DNA of 64,000 nt from Harmothoe impar (taxonomy: Eukaryota > Annelida > Polychaeta > Phyllodocida > Polynoidae): positions 20,328,381 through 20,392,380 of the forward strand of contig OX381713.1 of NCBI GenBank assembly GCA_947462335.1. Direction: 5' to 3'. The notes under the pieces were generated by a model. That model had not been told where the DNA came from. It saw only the letters and a program-made list of their open reading frames with translations, and did no database searches. Shown here piece by piece: positions 49,618 through 60,895 of this stretch. The position numbers and the translations under genes were made by a program. Numbering within the stretch: the first letter of the stretch is position 1; each line of letters opens with the position of its first letter.

Positions 49618-50028
49618 TTGAGCTGCTCGCAGGAGGTAATTACGACGCATGCGCACTTACAGGTGACACTCAGCCACTCAGGGGGTCAGAGGTCAAGGTC
49701 AGATGTGAAGGGGATTTTAAGGTCAGGTAGGAGAGAGATCAAGGTCAATTGTGTGGGGGATTTTCGTAGAATTAGGTCTAATAAAGATGCATCCATTTGT
49801 TATCCAGTGGTATACCGATATTGGTTAGAATTCTACTTAAAGTTGCGTTTCCCTCTGATGGGGGCGGAGCTTGTGAAATCTATGGTGGAATCACTCATCA
49901 AAAATTTCAATTGTAGCCTTTTGTTTAAAGATTTAAGAAACTCCCTTACCAGAGATATGTTAACCAAAGAGTCCAAATCGAGAGTCATCATTATTCTGTC
50001 CCTGATGAGAGAGGACTCGTTCTCATGA
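49618..50028 (+). CDS. ORF of 136 codons, coding status doubtful
   Basis: The second half reads VYRYWLEFYLKLRFPLMG and LVKSMVESLIKNFNCSLLF and looks protein-like. However, the opposite strand (50063-49833) is open too and reads SLVREFLKSLNKRLQLKFL. I cannot decide between them, and a mobile-element remnant is possible. Confidence 0.25.
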   Translation: MSCSQEVITTHAHLQVTLSHSGGQRSRSDVKGILRSGRREIKVNCVGDFRRIRSNKDASICYPVVYRYWLEFYLKLRFPLMGAELVKSMVESLIKNFNCSLLFKDLRNSLTRDMLTKESKSRVIIILSLMREDSFS

Positions 50029-50398
50029 AAGTGATGCAACTCGTAAAATAGGGGTTTTTCCATAATAAATCGAACCCTATCATTTTCTTTATTATTTTTT
50101 TGGCCCTACATGTTAGAAGAGATTTAGTTGTACCAAAAAATGTATGGGTTGGCCCAGTAGGGGGTATTTTTTTATCCATATCAGGGCAAAAAGTGCCTAA
50201 AAGCTGACGTAATTCTGACCATTTATTTTCTATTTTATTTCTTTTTTTTTTTTTTACTACATTTTTTTTGTTTTTTTGGGGTAAAGTATTGTATCTAAGC
50301 ACTTGGTATAGTAATCACTCATATGGGCAATTTTTTACGTCATATTGGATATGCAAATAACGTAAAAACCTGTTAAATGTACGGTCGCCGTTCTGACC

Positions 50399-50595
50399 TA
50401 CCGTAGTGGCTTGAATAAGCGCAGGGGTCTCAATTAAGCGCAGGTCTTGAATAAGCGCAGGGTAAATGAGGGTATTGAAATGAAAATTTAGGCTATTTTT
50501 GTATCTTGAATAAGCGCAGGTCTTGTATAAGCGCAGGGTAAATGGTACCATCGAAATTAATAAGCGCAGGTGCGCTTATTCAAGCCACTACGGTA
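50399..50595. mobile_element. MITE with TACCGTAGTGGCTTGAATAA ends and AAGCGCA subrepeats
   Basis: The left end TACCGTAGTGGCTTGAATAA and the right end TTATTCAAGCCACTACGGTA are exact inverted repeats. Inside, AATAAGCGCAGG recurs five times. A copy of the GGTCGCCGTTCTGACC word abuts the left end at 50383. Confidence 0.85.
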
Positions 50596-50983
50596 TTCTT
50601 TTTGGCAATACTATGAAATTACCTAACTTCCCCTCCCCGCTATGACACACCCCCCCAAATGACATTTCAACATGCCCTGACACTTTTATTTGAAACTGCA
50701 CCCTATGTCCCATATATTACAAAAGGAATTGTACTTACCTCTGCCTCCTTTCCCATGTTCCCACTGCTGCACTTACTGGTGTGTTCATTTTTCGTCATTT
50801 GTCGCCGTTCTGACTATATTCTCTCCATCTACACGTAAAATCCATCCAGTACACAGTTAATCATGTGCAATATATTATAAAAGTACACTGCCCTATCCCG
50901 TATCATTCACAGAAGAATAGTGCCTTTCCTCCAGTGCAACAAAAAGTTCAGGTCTTTTCCCCTTTTTCTGTTTTGGCAAATCC

Positions 50984-51068
50984 ACGTTCTGACCATGTTT
51001 TCGGGCATTCTGACCATGTTTTGCACCGTTCTGACCATCTTTTGCACCATTCTGACCATCTTCCACGC
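50984..51068 (+). repeat. Array of four TTCTGACCAT words at 21-bp spacing
   Basis: The units start near 50986, 51007, 51028 and 51049 with the pattern C(A/G)TTCTGACCAT followed by TTTTGCAC-like spacers. This is half of the 17-bp word dispersed through 50.4-64 kb. Confidence 0.85.
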
Positions 51069-51821
51069 TTCTCACAATGTAGTGTACTTACAGCCATACC
51101 ATGCTTTTTTTCCTGTACTATGTTTACCCGTTGCGGTTACATGGTACCTAGATATCACTCATTTACTCTGTGTCATTTCTTTTCACCCCGAGCATGGCAC
51201 AGTCGATATTAAGTGCAAAAGTGCCACTTCCGCTACCGGTCGCCGTTCTGACCATTGTCGCCCCCTGTCGTATATCCAGCGAAACATTTTTCCTGTGCGC
51301 CACACTAGCGCCCTCTATACCGAAACTGGCTGAACTAGCGCTGACGCTGTTCCCCGACGCAGCGTATTTCTTGACGCTGCGTCACCGCAGTCACCTTCCA
51401 CGGTAAGTTGGTTTTGTTTACCTTCCTCGGTCCGCTAACTTTTGGTGTAAAAAGTATCATACCATACCAAATGTAAGCCAAAAATGTACGCCGCATATGC
51501 ATGGTGTATCATAGAACACGTGGGACAGTACAATTCCCATAATGAAGTTCAGTTTCAAGTCATTTCCAAAAATTTATTCACACCCAGCAGCGGTGCCTCT
51601 CTAGATATCTGTCACTACCGTACGTTCGGCCATTGACGTCTGCAGTTCGCCGTTCTGACTATAAAAATTGGGCTATCACCTTGGCACATGCTACATTGCA
51701 GTATACATTATGTGCCATCCCTCATGTTCATTCAATGCATAAGACATAAATGTGTCAGCTCCTCTGGTTAGTGGGGAGATATATTTCGTTGGAAAACAAC
51801 CCGATTTGCATGCCCCATTTC

Positions 51822-51880
51822 ATGGTCAGAACGGCGACACTTCTGACCATGGTCAGAACGGCGACACTTCTGACCATGTA
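51822..51880. repeat. Tandem, palindromic pair of the TGGTCAGAACGGCGAC word
   Basis: ATGGTCAGAACGGCGACACT and TCTGACC occur twice in direct repeat (27-bp period), forming the perfect palindrome TTCTGACCATGGTCAGAA at the junction. It lies 80-140 bp upstream of the gene G start codon. Confidence 0.9.
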
Positions 51881-51958
51881 TTTCAAATTACATCTCGTAC
51901 ATATATTTCCTGTTCTTCTATACCCCTTGACTTTTCATTATATCAACAGCCGTACACC

Positions 51959-54900
51959 ATGGGTAAAAGAAGAGAAGCTCGACCGGAGGACTGGGAGGAA
52001 CCCCGAAAAATAGGCAATGGACCGCCAAAACGCTGCCCCAAAGCCGTTCTCACCAAATGGCTGGACGAAATGCACGCCAAGTGGGCAACGTTAAACAAAG
52101 CGGACAGGGCCTTCTATTGGCAGGTTTATAATCGGGGAAAAATCCGTAAGTCCTATGAAGATCACAAGGACGACCAGGAGTTCCGTCTCAAGAAGAGAGA
52201 GGAAGGCAAAGTGAGTGGAATTGTGTCTTCTATTCCCCCCCCCTCATGTACAACTCTTTATATCATGGACACTCCCTTTTTGTCGTGCATTTTTATACAT
52301 GTATGCATAACGTATCAATCATTTGTGAAATACAGGGGGGGGGGGTGGGGTCGTGGGTTGGGGGGGGGGATTGCACTCTTTTATGTCAAGAGAGGGGGGA
52401 AGGGGGTTTTTGACCCCTACAGCTTGAGGGGGGTGGGTGGTAAAAAGTCTAAGCCCGCGCGTATTCCATATTTTTGTCTATGTACACTTGTATCAGTTGT
52501 CTTTTTAACTCTGCATTATTTTTTAATTTACAGAGGAACCAACCCATCCCCAACACGGTGGCGGGAGATAAGAAGAAGGAGAGGAACACCATAAATAAGG
52601 CTGCAAGCCGGCTGAAAGGTAAGCAACACATCTATATAGTGTGAAACATAACAAAGGGAATAGCACATAAAAAAAAGAATGAGGGTTGGTATTTCATAGC
52701 TGAGGCACGGCACAGTAACGTATTGTTTACCTGGCTGACTGCTACATTACTTATGTTTTCCCTATACATATGCTATGTACTACTTCTAATACGAGACATC
52801 ATATGAAATAAATTAAATTAAACTACATAGATCTACCTCATATCTTTGTTCCAACTTTTACTTTCCTATAAATTCCAGACCGGGAGGAGGCCACATTGAC
52901 GAACAAGGTGGCAGGGGGCACCAGGTCCCGGCGTGCAAAGGAGAATTGGAGAGTGATGAAGAAGAGGATTTCATATCCTGATGACGATGACAGCTCGGAC
53001 CCCACTGAGACGCCCTCCGACTCTGACTCCTCAGAACTCCCCGACACAAAACGCCGGAGTAACAAGGGCAGTGAGGTCAGCATATATTTAATCTTTAGTG
53101 GCGGCCATTCGATACGGCGCTTTAAAAGTGTCTAGAACTATCAATAGGGAAATTGGTATTTAAAGAAAACAAAACATAAACTACATTTAAATTACCGGTA
53201 ACATATACATACATGTAATTCATCTATAGATATTCATAAGCATTCATCAACATTCAGATCTATATGGACAGTGCTTACATTCTTTGAAATAGTTCAACAC
53301 GTATATATACAGAGATCTAGATAGTTATATATTATATGGTCAGAATGGCGACAGGAACAAGGGATATATATATACACATGCAGATCTATTCAGGTAATTT
53401 CAGCTACTTTGTGCTGTACTATTGCAGAAGCCCCCGCCTTCAAGGAAGGACTCAGGAAAGAAGAAGGGTCCGGATGAGGTCAGTATAAATATGTTAAGGG
53501 AGTGTTCATTTACTATTTACAGGGGGGGTGGGGGTATTGGGGGGGGCTTTAAAATTTCGACCCCTCTCGAGTTGGGGGGGGTGGTAAAAATGTAAGCCCC
53601 TTTTTAGGCAAAAAGCCTGCGCGATACTACAGTTCAAAGGGGGGGGGGGCCGAAAATTTGCGAAATGTTACACGCGCCCCGGGCGTGAAAAAATTTCGCC
53701 CCATCGCGCGAAATCTCACCGCCCCCCCCTGTTGTTAAAAAATGAGCACTCCCTAACATGTATGTACTAGAACATGTCATAGTATACTGCTACATCATCA
53801 ACATTATGCGATAACAACTTGTATACATGTATGTATATACTTGTATCTTGATCTAGATAGTTACATTTTATATGGTCAGAACGGCGACAGGAAGAACGGA
53901 TATATATATATATGTATTTACATCTAATTTAACCTAAACATATATGTATTTACATCTAATTTAACCTAAACATATATGTATTTACATCTAATTTAACCTA
54001 AGTACTTTGTACTGTACCATTTCAGACGCCCCCGCCTGCTAAGAAGGGCAGTGGTAGATTAAAGAGCAAGGGTCAAGAACTGGTCAGTATAAATGTCTTT
54101 TTGTTTAAATACAAGACTTCCTATGCCGGCACAACGGAAGTAAACAAACTCCGCGGAAGTAACCAAAAATCGGAAGGAACCAAAAATGGACTGTAGATGT
54201 ATTTTACAGTTGTAACTTAACCCTGAAATAACTAGACACAAATGGCAACTACATTCATGCCATCTCTCATGTATTCATGTCAAGATTGCACATGTGGTAT
54301 TTGTCGCGTATTACGTCCAATACGGCCGACCGGTACATGTATGTATGTAAATGAATAAATTTTATATGGTCAGAACGGCGACCGGAACAACGGATATCTA
54401 TATACATGTATTTATGTATCTATACGTATTTTTTAAACCTAAGTACTTTGTCCTGTACCATTACAGACGCCCCCGCCGTCAAAGAAGCCCTCAGCTGCGA
54501 AAAGCAAGAAGAAGGCTGAGGATGAGGTCAGTATTTTAGTCTTATAATATATATCATCTATAAATAAACCCTGATATAACTAGACACAAATGGCAACTAC
54601 ATTCATGCCATCTCTCATGTATTCATGTCAAGATTGCACATGTGGTATTTGTCGCGTATTACGTCCAATACGGCCGACCGGTACATGTATGTAAATGAAT
54701 AAATTTTATATGGTCAGAACGCCGACCGGAACAACGGATATAGATCTATACATGTATGTATTTATGTATCTATACGTATTTTTTAAACCTAAGTACTTTG
54801 TCCTGTACCATTACAGACGCCCCCGCCGTCAAAGAAGCCCTCAGCTGCGAAAAGCAAGAAGAAGGCTGAGGATGAGGTCAGTATTTTAGTCTTATAATAT

Positions 54901-57900
54901 ATATCATCTATAAATAAATACTGCTATGTTACCAAAATGTAATAACAGGGATCAACTTCTACTTTGTCAGAAGGGGTATAAAAGGTTCAGTGTAAGAAAA
55001 AGCCTACTGGTCAGTCGGACCATATCTACATCTATATATACCGGTATATATATTGGTACTGTATATACTAAGTTACTATGCTAACACCATCCTGATGCAT
55101 CCAACATTGTGCCACTTTAACCTTGTGCCACTTTGTACAGTATACCCCGCCTAGTAGAAGGGCCCCCTCCAAAAGGGCTGCACAGACCCCACTAGAGGTA
55201 AGCTACTTTTAAGCATGTATGTATACGTTCCTCTTCTTTTTTTTGAAATACAACATTCCCTATGCTTTACAGCTGTATTTAAAGCCCCCATTTAATACAA
55301 TGTGCCCGCCCGTATTCAATGGGCTGGGAAAACATAAATTCATTTGTTATTAAATGGCTCCAAATGAAGAATTTATATACACAAATGTATCTTAATTATA
55401 ATTTTCAGTTTGGTGTATTTAGATGTCTACATTTGACACATTGATCATTTCTTTAGCATATGGTAAACCTTGAACCATGAATACATCACAACATATATGG
55501 TTCTGTCGAATTACAGCCGCCCCCCCTTGGGAAAGAAACCACGCCGGGAAAGAAGTCTAAGAAAAGTACACAGGATGAGGTCAGTTTATATATTGGTTGA
55601 CACATGTATGCATGTGTGTTGCATCTCTGTAATTATATTGGCACCCGCAGGCATCCATGAAACCCTAAATTTAAGTACTTTTTCTTTATACCAATATATG
55701 GTCAGAACGGGGACATACACGTATACTGTTTTTTTAATTTCTCACTAGTTAGTTCTATTTTCATTGTTAATCCAACGTGCTTTTACTACATACATGTATA
55801 GCACGTCACAGGGCCGTGAAATACGGCCATGGGTTACTTCACGGGGGTATTACATACCCCAATCTTTGGTTTAAAGATCCATCAAGCTGCCATATTTCAT
55901 ATAAAGTAAATTGTACATTCTCCCTAAATATTCAGTGTACCCCGCGTACCACAAAGTCAACCCCAAAGAAACGCAAGGGTCAGCTGGCAGAAGAGGTAAG
56001 CTAAGCATACAACTTTCCTTGTATATAAATCCCTTATAATATAAATGTTTCTCTATACATGTATTCTTTAAACCACAGACATATATAGTGTGATGGGACC
56101 ATATCTTGTTTAACTTACTATATATATTTACTTTTTATTCTGTTACACCTAACACTCAAGAGTCGCATCCAGGATATGGTCAGAATGGCGACCAACATCA
56201 TCTGATAAATATTTCATTTTAAAGTTATCTATTTTTTATCATAACGGTACTTACTTAGCATGTGTGATTGACTGTTACAAGGTTATATAATTATAATCAA
56301 TGTTTGTATTGCTCGTGCCCAAAATATGAAGGTCCCACCTAGGAAGATCCATAAGCCGGACCCCCCCCTGAAGCCGGTCACTCCGACCAAGCAGTCAAGC
56401 TCGGTTTCCAAGCCCCGGAGGCGGAAATCCACACCCAGGAAGAACACCGACTTATATACGGAAGTGCCCCATAGGAAGCAAGGTAAATTAATACATGTTG
56501 CATTCATCTGAAACGGGTTCTATTAGGCTGTTCATGTATCGATGTGGATCTATCATTTATATATATGAAGGTTGGCATATCTAGATTCTGACTAGCTAGC
56601 ACAATTTTCATTCAGATGAATTTAATAAGAAACTGGTGCCCTTAAAGTTTGTTATATAATATATAATTTACCCAGTTCACTGTACTTATATTAATGTATA
56701 CAGAATGACAATGCGACAGCTTGTGATATAGTTTCAGAGCCATCGAGGAAGGAGCAGAAAGAGGCGAAAAGGGCGGCTCTACTCGCCCAGATCGCCAAGT
56801 TACAGGCAGAGGTGGCTGGAATCAGTTCCGACACCAGCAGCAGCACCACGGCGAGTAAGTTGAGGTTACATATTTATAAACATATATATATATATATACA
56901 TGTGGGTTCCCAGACGTGTGTCATGTAACTGTCATGGAATTTTGAAATTAAATGGTTGCAACTGGGAACCCTGAAATACGCCCATTGATACCGTCTCTGC
57001 TGTATTTCACGAGTGGGGGCTGGGGCCATATTCCATGAAGCCGCAGGCTGAGTGGAATATGCCCCAGCACCCACCACTGAAATACGGCAGGGAGGTATCA
57101 ATGTAGTTGGCATTTGCATTGAATACGGCCCTTCCTATAGTTAAGCATAGTAAAGCTCGTACTTCAAAAAAATAAATGTATATATAGTGACATTGATCTA
57201 CATTTTTTTCCACAGTGCTTCCCAAGTGCTGCTGTACACTTACTGTGACCTTTAAATGGTTGCACATGTATGCATGTTGTTTGGCTTTCCAACAGCGTTT
57301 GTAAATATAAATTTATCTATCTGTACATGTATGTATCATGGTATGTACTTCAGCTCCCAAGGTTGGCATCGGGAAGGGGAAGGTGGGCGCCAAGCGGCCG
57401 GCACAGTGGCCACCTGCCGACATGTCCTGTGGGGAGGACGAGGAGGAGGAGGATCTTGAGGATGTCCCCGCACCCACACAGGTACTAAAGTTCATTTGTA
57501 CATTAATGTTTTAATACTGGTCATGGATTCTTTCGTAACTGTACTACATGGTCAGAACGGCGACCAGTCTATATCTATACTTGTAAAGAGGAAGAGCCGG
57601 CACTGAGAAAAGTGCTATTTAAAGTTCATTGGTACATTATTTATTACAACTACCAGTAGTTTTAATATCATTCAACATTTCTGGACCACCTTCTCTGCAG
57701 CACTGTATTACATGGTCAGAACGGCGACCAGTCTGACTATGGTTCTACATTCATGTATCTACCTACATAGCTGTACTGAGCACCACTATCAATGCATATA
57801 GAGGTAGAAATCGGTTTACCATATATCATTTTGCAATATTGTCCGGCAGACCACGCAACCTGACCCACCGCAGCGTCCCACAGACCAGGAAGCCGGGGAG

Positions 57901-59605
57901 AAATGTGTGGTTTGTGATTTGCCGGGGGTGACAGACATGGCGGAACATTTCGCCATCTGTCACAGCGCCTTCCTACCACCCGTCAGGTCCAATGTAAGTA
58001 TACTTTAAAAACCTTGTTCATGCCAAAATTATATTGCGGTACTGTCAGATATAGATCTAAATGATAGATTGTACTGGTATTTATACTAGTTCTAAGTGTA
58101 GTAATTACTTATTTGAGTACGGTAATAATATGGCTAAATATCATAGACAGCGGTGTGAAATCAAGGTGACATACATGTATGACATTTACTCGACATTGTG
58201 ATCCACAGGTGTCAGAGCCTACAGCCAGCACGTCCCGCGGCCCCTGTCAGAATCCAAAGCCAATTGTGGCCCCCTGTGTCTGCTCTGTGTGTGGGAGCAG
58301 CTACTATGATGTGTGGGCCCACTACAAGGAGAAACATCCTGGTGCTCCCCTCCCCTGCAGTGGACTGACAGTAAGTGCACTTCCTATGTCACATGTACCT
58401 CTACATGTCAGTGTGTTATACTGCACTGATCATTAATTTTTTGGAAATACAACATGTCCTATGCTTTAGCATTGACTTTTACTTTCAGGCCATTTGGCTC
58501 TTTCTGCTTTAATTATATAATTTACTAAGTTAGCAGTATGCACGGTTAGTCGCCGTTCTGACCATGTGACTGTACTTGCAAGAGAACCAGATCTTCTATA
58601 CAGCTCTGAAATAACTAGACATATATATATAGATAAAAGCATATATAAATATATATGCAGTGGCAATAAAGTGCAAATTGCATGTTACAGGCAAGTGTTT
58701 CGGCACTGCAGGAACCAATGCAGTGCCCCGCGTGTGAGGTGCTGTGTGAAGACCTCCTGGCACACTATGCCGAGGTGCATCCGGGGGTCAAGGCTCAGAT
58801 GCACTCAGACAGTAAGTATACATGTATGTCTTCTACTTGTACAGATATATAAGCACAGGAATACATGACATGTGCATATATCGTATATACAGCTCAATAG
58901 GTGCCATAGTAGTTAAAATGACACTTTCTTAATTTTTCACACTGGTCATCCTCTTACTTATTATTTTATCTTTCTCATTTCGCACCTGTAGCCAGCGACA
59001 GTGATGGGGAGAGCAACGGGGACCACATGCCGCCCCCAAAAGTCGTTTACCGGCGGATAGGCCTGTCTGGGACCGACAGTGAGCCGCAAGGGGCTGTACT
59101 AAAGCCGCCAGTACAGTACCAACAGGTGGCCCTGTCGGACACGTCAGCCTCCTCCTCGCATGTCGACTTAACAAGCTCCCCCCCGCCGAAAGTGCAAGAA
59201 AGGTGTGTCTTTGCTGTACATACTATGTTCTCACAATGTTCTGATTGGAGTAACATTTTATTAACCTAATTCATTTGTCCAAGTAAAACTTTATTCATAT
59301 TTTCCTCATATAATTTGTGTATTCAAATATTCTGCTTGTTGTAAAGTTCTGAATCAATTTCAAGTTCGGTTACAAGTGCACATGTCTAATATATGCACTA
59401 CATACATTTATGTAGTACTTTATACTAAATATTGCTTTGCAGCGCACTGGTCGGTCCAATAAAAAAGTTGCCTAACTTTCACAGTTCTTTGTACTTACAC
59501 CTTCATTACAGATCCCCACCGAATAGCCCACCTCTGGTGGTTTTGTCTGACATTTCATCGGACCAGGCGGACCGGATAGAGGCGGCGTTGTCTGACCGGC
59601 ATTGA
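51959..59605 (+). CDS. Gene G: multi-exon nuclear-type protein with Lys/Pro mini-exons and three C2H2-type fingers (689 aa model)
   Basis: Eighteen plus-strand coding segments chain in phase: 51959-52210, 52534-52618, 52879-53075, 53428-53478, 54026-54082, 54467-54526, 54817-54876, 55141-55197, 55517-55579, 55936-55995, 56332-56482, 56738-56854, 57354-57481, 57850-57993, 58209-58370, 58691-58811, 58992-59202 and 59512-59605 (TGA). The ATG has the context ACACCATGG and follows CAACAG, so a 5' UTR intron is likely. Exon 1 is basic and rather HMG-like (KADRAFYWQVYNRGKIRKSY). Exons 4-10 are seven phase-0 mini-exons of 17-21 codons, most starting (T)PPP and then Lys-rich. Exon 12 has a short coiled coil. 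Exons 14-16 each hold one finger: C465/C468/H479/H484, C519/C522/H532/H537 and C560/C563/H573/H578. The C-terminus is Ser/acidic-rich. Exon 11 has a weak acceptor. A DNA- or chromatin-binding role is inferred. Confidence 0.75.
53498..53753. mobile_element. Harbinger-type MITE in intron 4 of gene G, TAA target duplication
   Basis: The ends GGGAGTGTTCATTTACTATT and AAAAATGAGCACTCCC are inverted, and both flanks are TAA. It is the same family as 46652-46902. It starts only 20 bp after the splice donor of exon 4. Confidence 0.85.
53908..54002. repeat. Short tandem repeat, three copies of about 32 bp
   Basis: The unit with TATGTATTTACATCTAATTT is repeated three times in the intron before exon 5 of gene G. 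Confidence 0.85.
54216..54910 (+). repeat. Tandem duplication of about 350 bp carrying an exon of gene G
   Basis: The sequence from the intron word ATAACTAGACACAAATGGCA through exon 6 to the GTCAGTATTTTAG donor region is repeated with an offset of 348-350 bp. The 60-bp exon is identical in both copies (54467-54526 and 54817-54876). The intron part differs in a few bases. Each copy also includes the TGGTCAGAACG(G/C)CGACC word about 100 bp before the exon. Confidence 0.85.
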
Positions 59606-59872
59606 GGTTTTCTTCCGATTGCCACGCTCGTCACCCTTTTTTTCTCACTATATTTAACTGTATTTAATATGTAGGTGGTCGGAGTTTTCACTTATTTCTG
59701 GATGATATATAATACCTGTAGTACTTACTAGTTAGCTACAGTATTCTGTACCTTTTTATGTTAGTTCACTATAGGTACGTGGTCGCCGTTCTGACCAGTT
59801 AGTATAAGTTCAGCTATATAGCCGATGTCTGTAGACCAGAGACTTGTAAGGGACAGCTTCGTTTGTCGCGAC

Positions 59873-60220
59873 ACTAATATCTAAATTTATATGTGATCAT
59901 TTACATTTTATTGCTTTTAATTAGTGTGACACACATCATTTAGATTTTCCCACCCGGTCGCCGTTCTGACCACTTCTGTAGTAGTTGATGTATAGGTACA
60001 CCCTGTCGCCGTTCTGACCACTCTATAAAGAAATATATATATGTGTACTAATATCTAAATTTATATGTGATCATTTACATTATATTGCTTTTAATTAGTG
60101 TGACACACATCATTTAGATTTTCACACCCGGTCGCCGTTCTGACCACTTCTGTAGTAGTTGATGTATAGGTACACCCTGTCGCCGTTCTGACCACTCTAT
60201 AAAGAAATATATATATGTGT
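59873..60220. repeat. Tandem duplication of about 174 bp downstream of gene G
   Basis: The unit with ACTAATATCTAAATTTATAT occurs at about 59873 and 60047. Each copy contains two GTCGCCGTTCTGACCA words. Confidence 0.85.
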
Positions 60221-60895
60221 ACGTAGCTAGGTAGTATTTATATACATTATAAGTGTTATGTACATTTAAGAGACGGACGTAATACCGATATTTCTTAGAC
60301 GGACGCAATACCGATATTTTTTTCACTCGGTAACGGATATGTAACCTGATGTTAATATATATACACATGTATACACATGTATTTGCAAGTTGGATCTGCT
60401 TGACCACTTAGCACTGTGATTACATTGGTACTACATAAATAAAATATATATGCTATACACAATAAACCGGTTTATTTACATACTACATCAGTTTCTGTTT
60501 CCTGTGTTGCTCCAGAAGACCAGAACCATATTTGTTCTTGTACATAACCCACCGTTGATACACTAACATGTTCTTTTAACCTAAATAACATGTTCCATGC
60601 TACATGGTACCTTGAATTAATTCCTCACTGGCCGTTAGTCCAAATCGCCAACAACCATGGACAACCACTAACCTACTACAGTTATAAATTCTATCGAAGT
60701 TGTCAACAGTAACTACTATACCACATGTCTCAGTAATGCAACTTTGTAGGTAATTATATAATACTTCCATAAGTCAGGCACAATATATATGAAAAAATGG
60801 CTCATGTGAACCCCTTCATTTCATGTAGCACCCCAACATACTGCACCCTGGGCCACAGATGGAGGCGTCTCTTCCCCTCATCTAAAGAAGAAGCC

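Noticed and set aside
50984..51068. CRISPR-like appearance of the 21-bp array
   Set aside because: The spacers are themselves repeats and far too short, there are no cas genes, and the context is eukaryotic.
52449..52713. Minus-strand ORFs across intron 1 and exon 2 of gene G
   Set aside because: They are shadows of the spliced plus-strand gene and an AT-rich intron.
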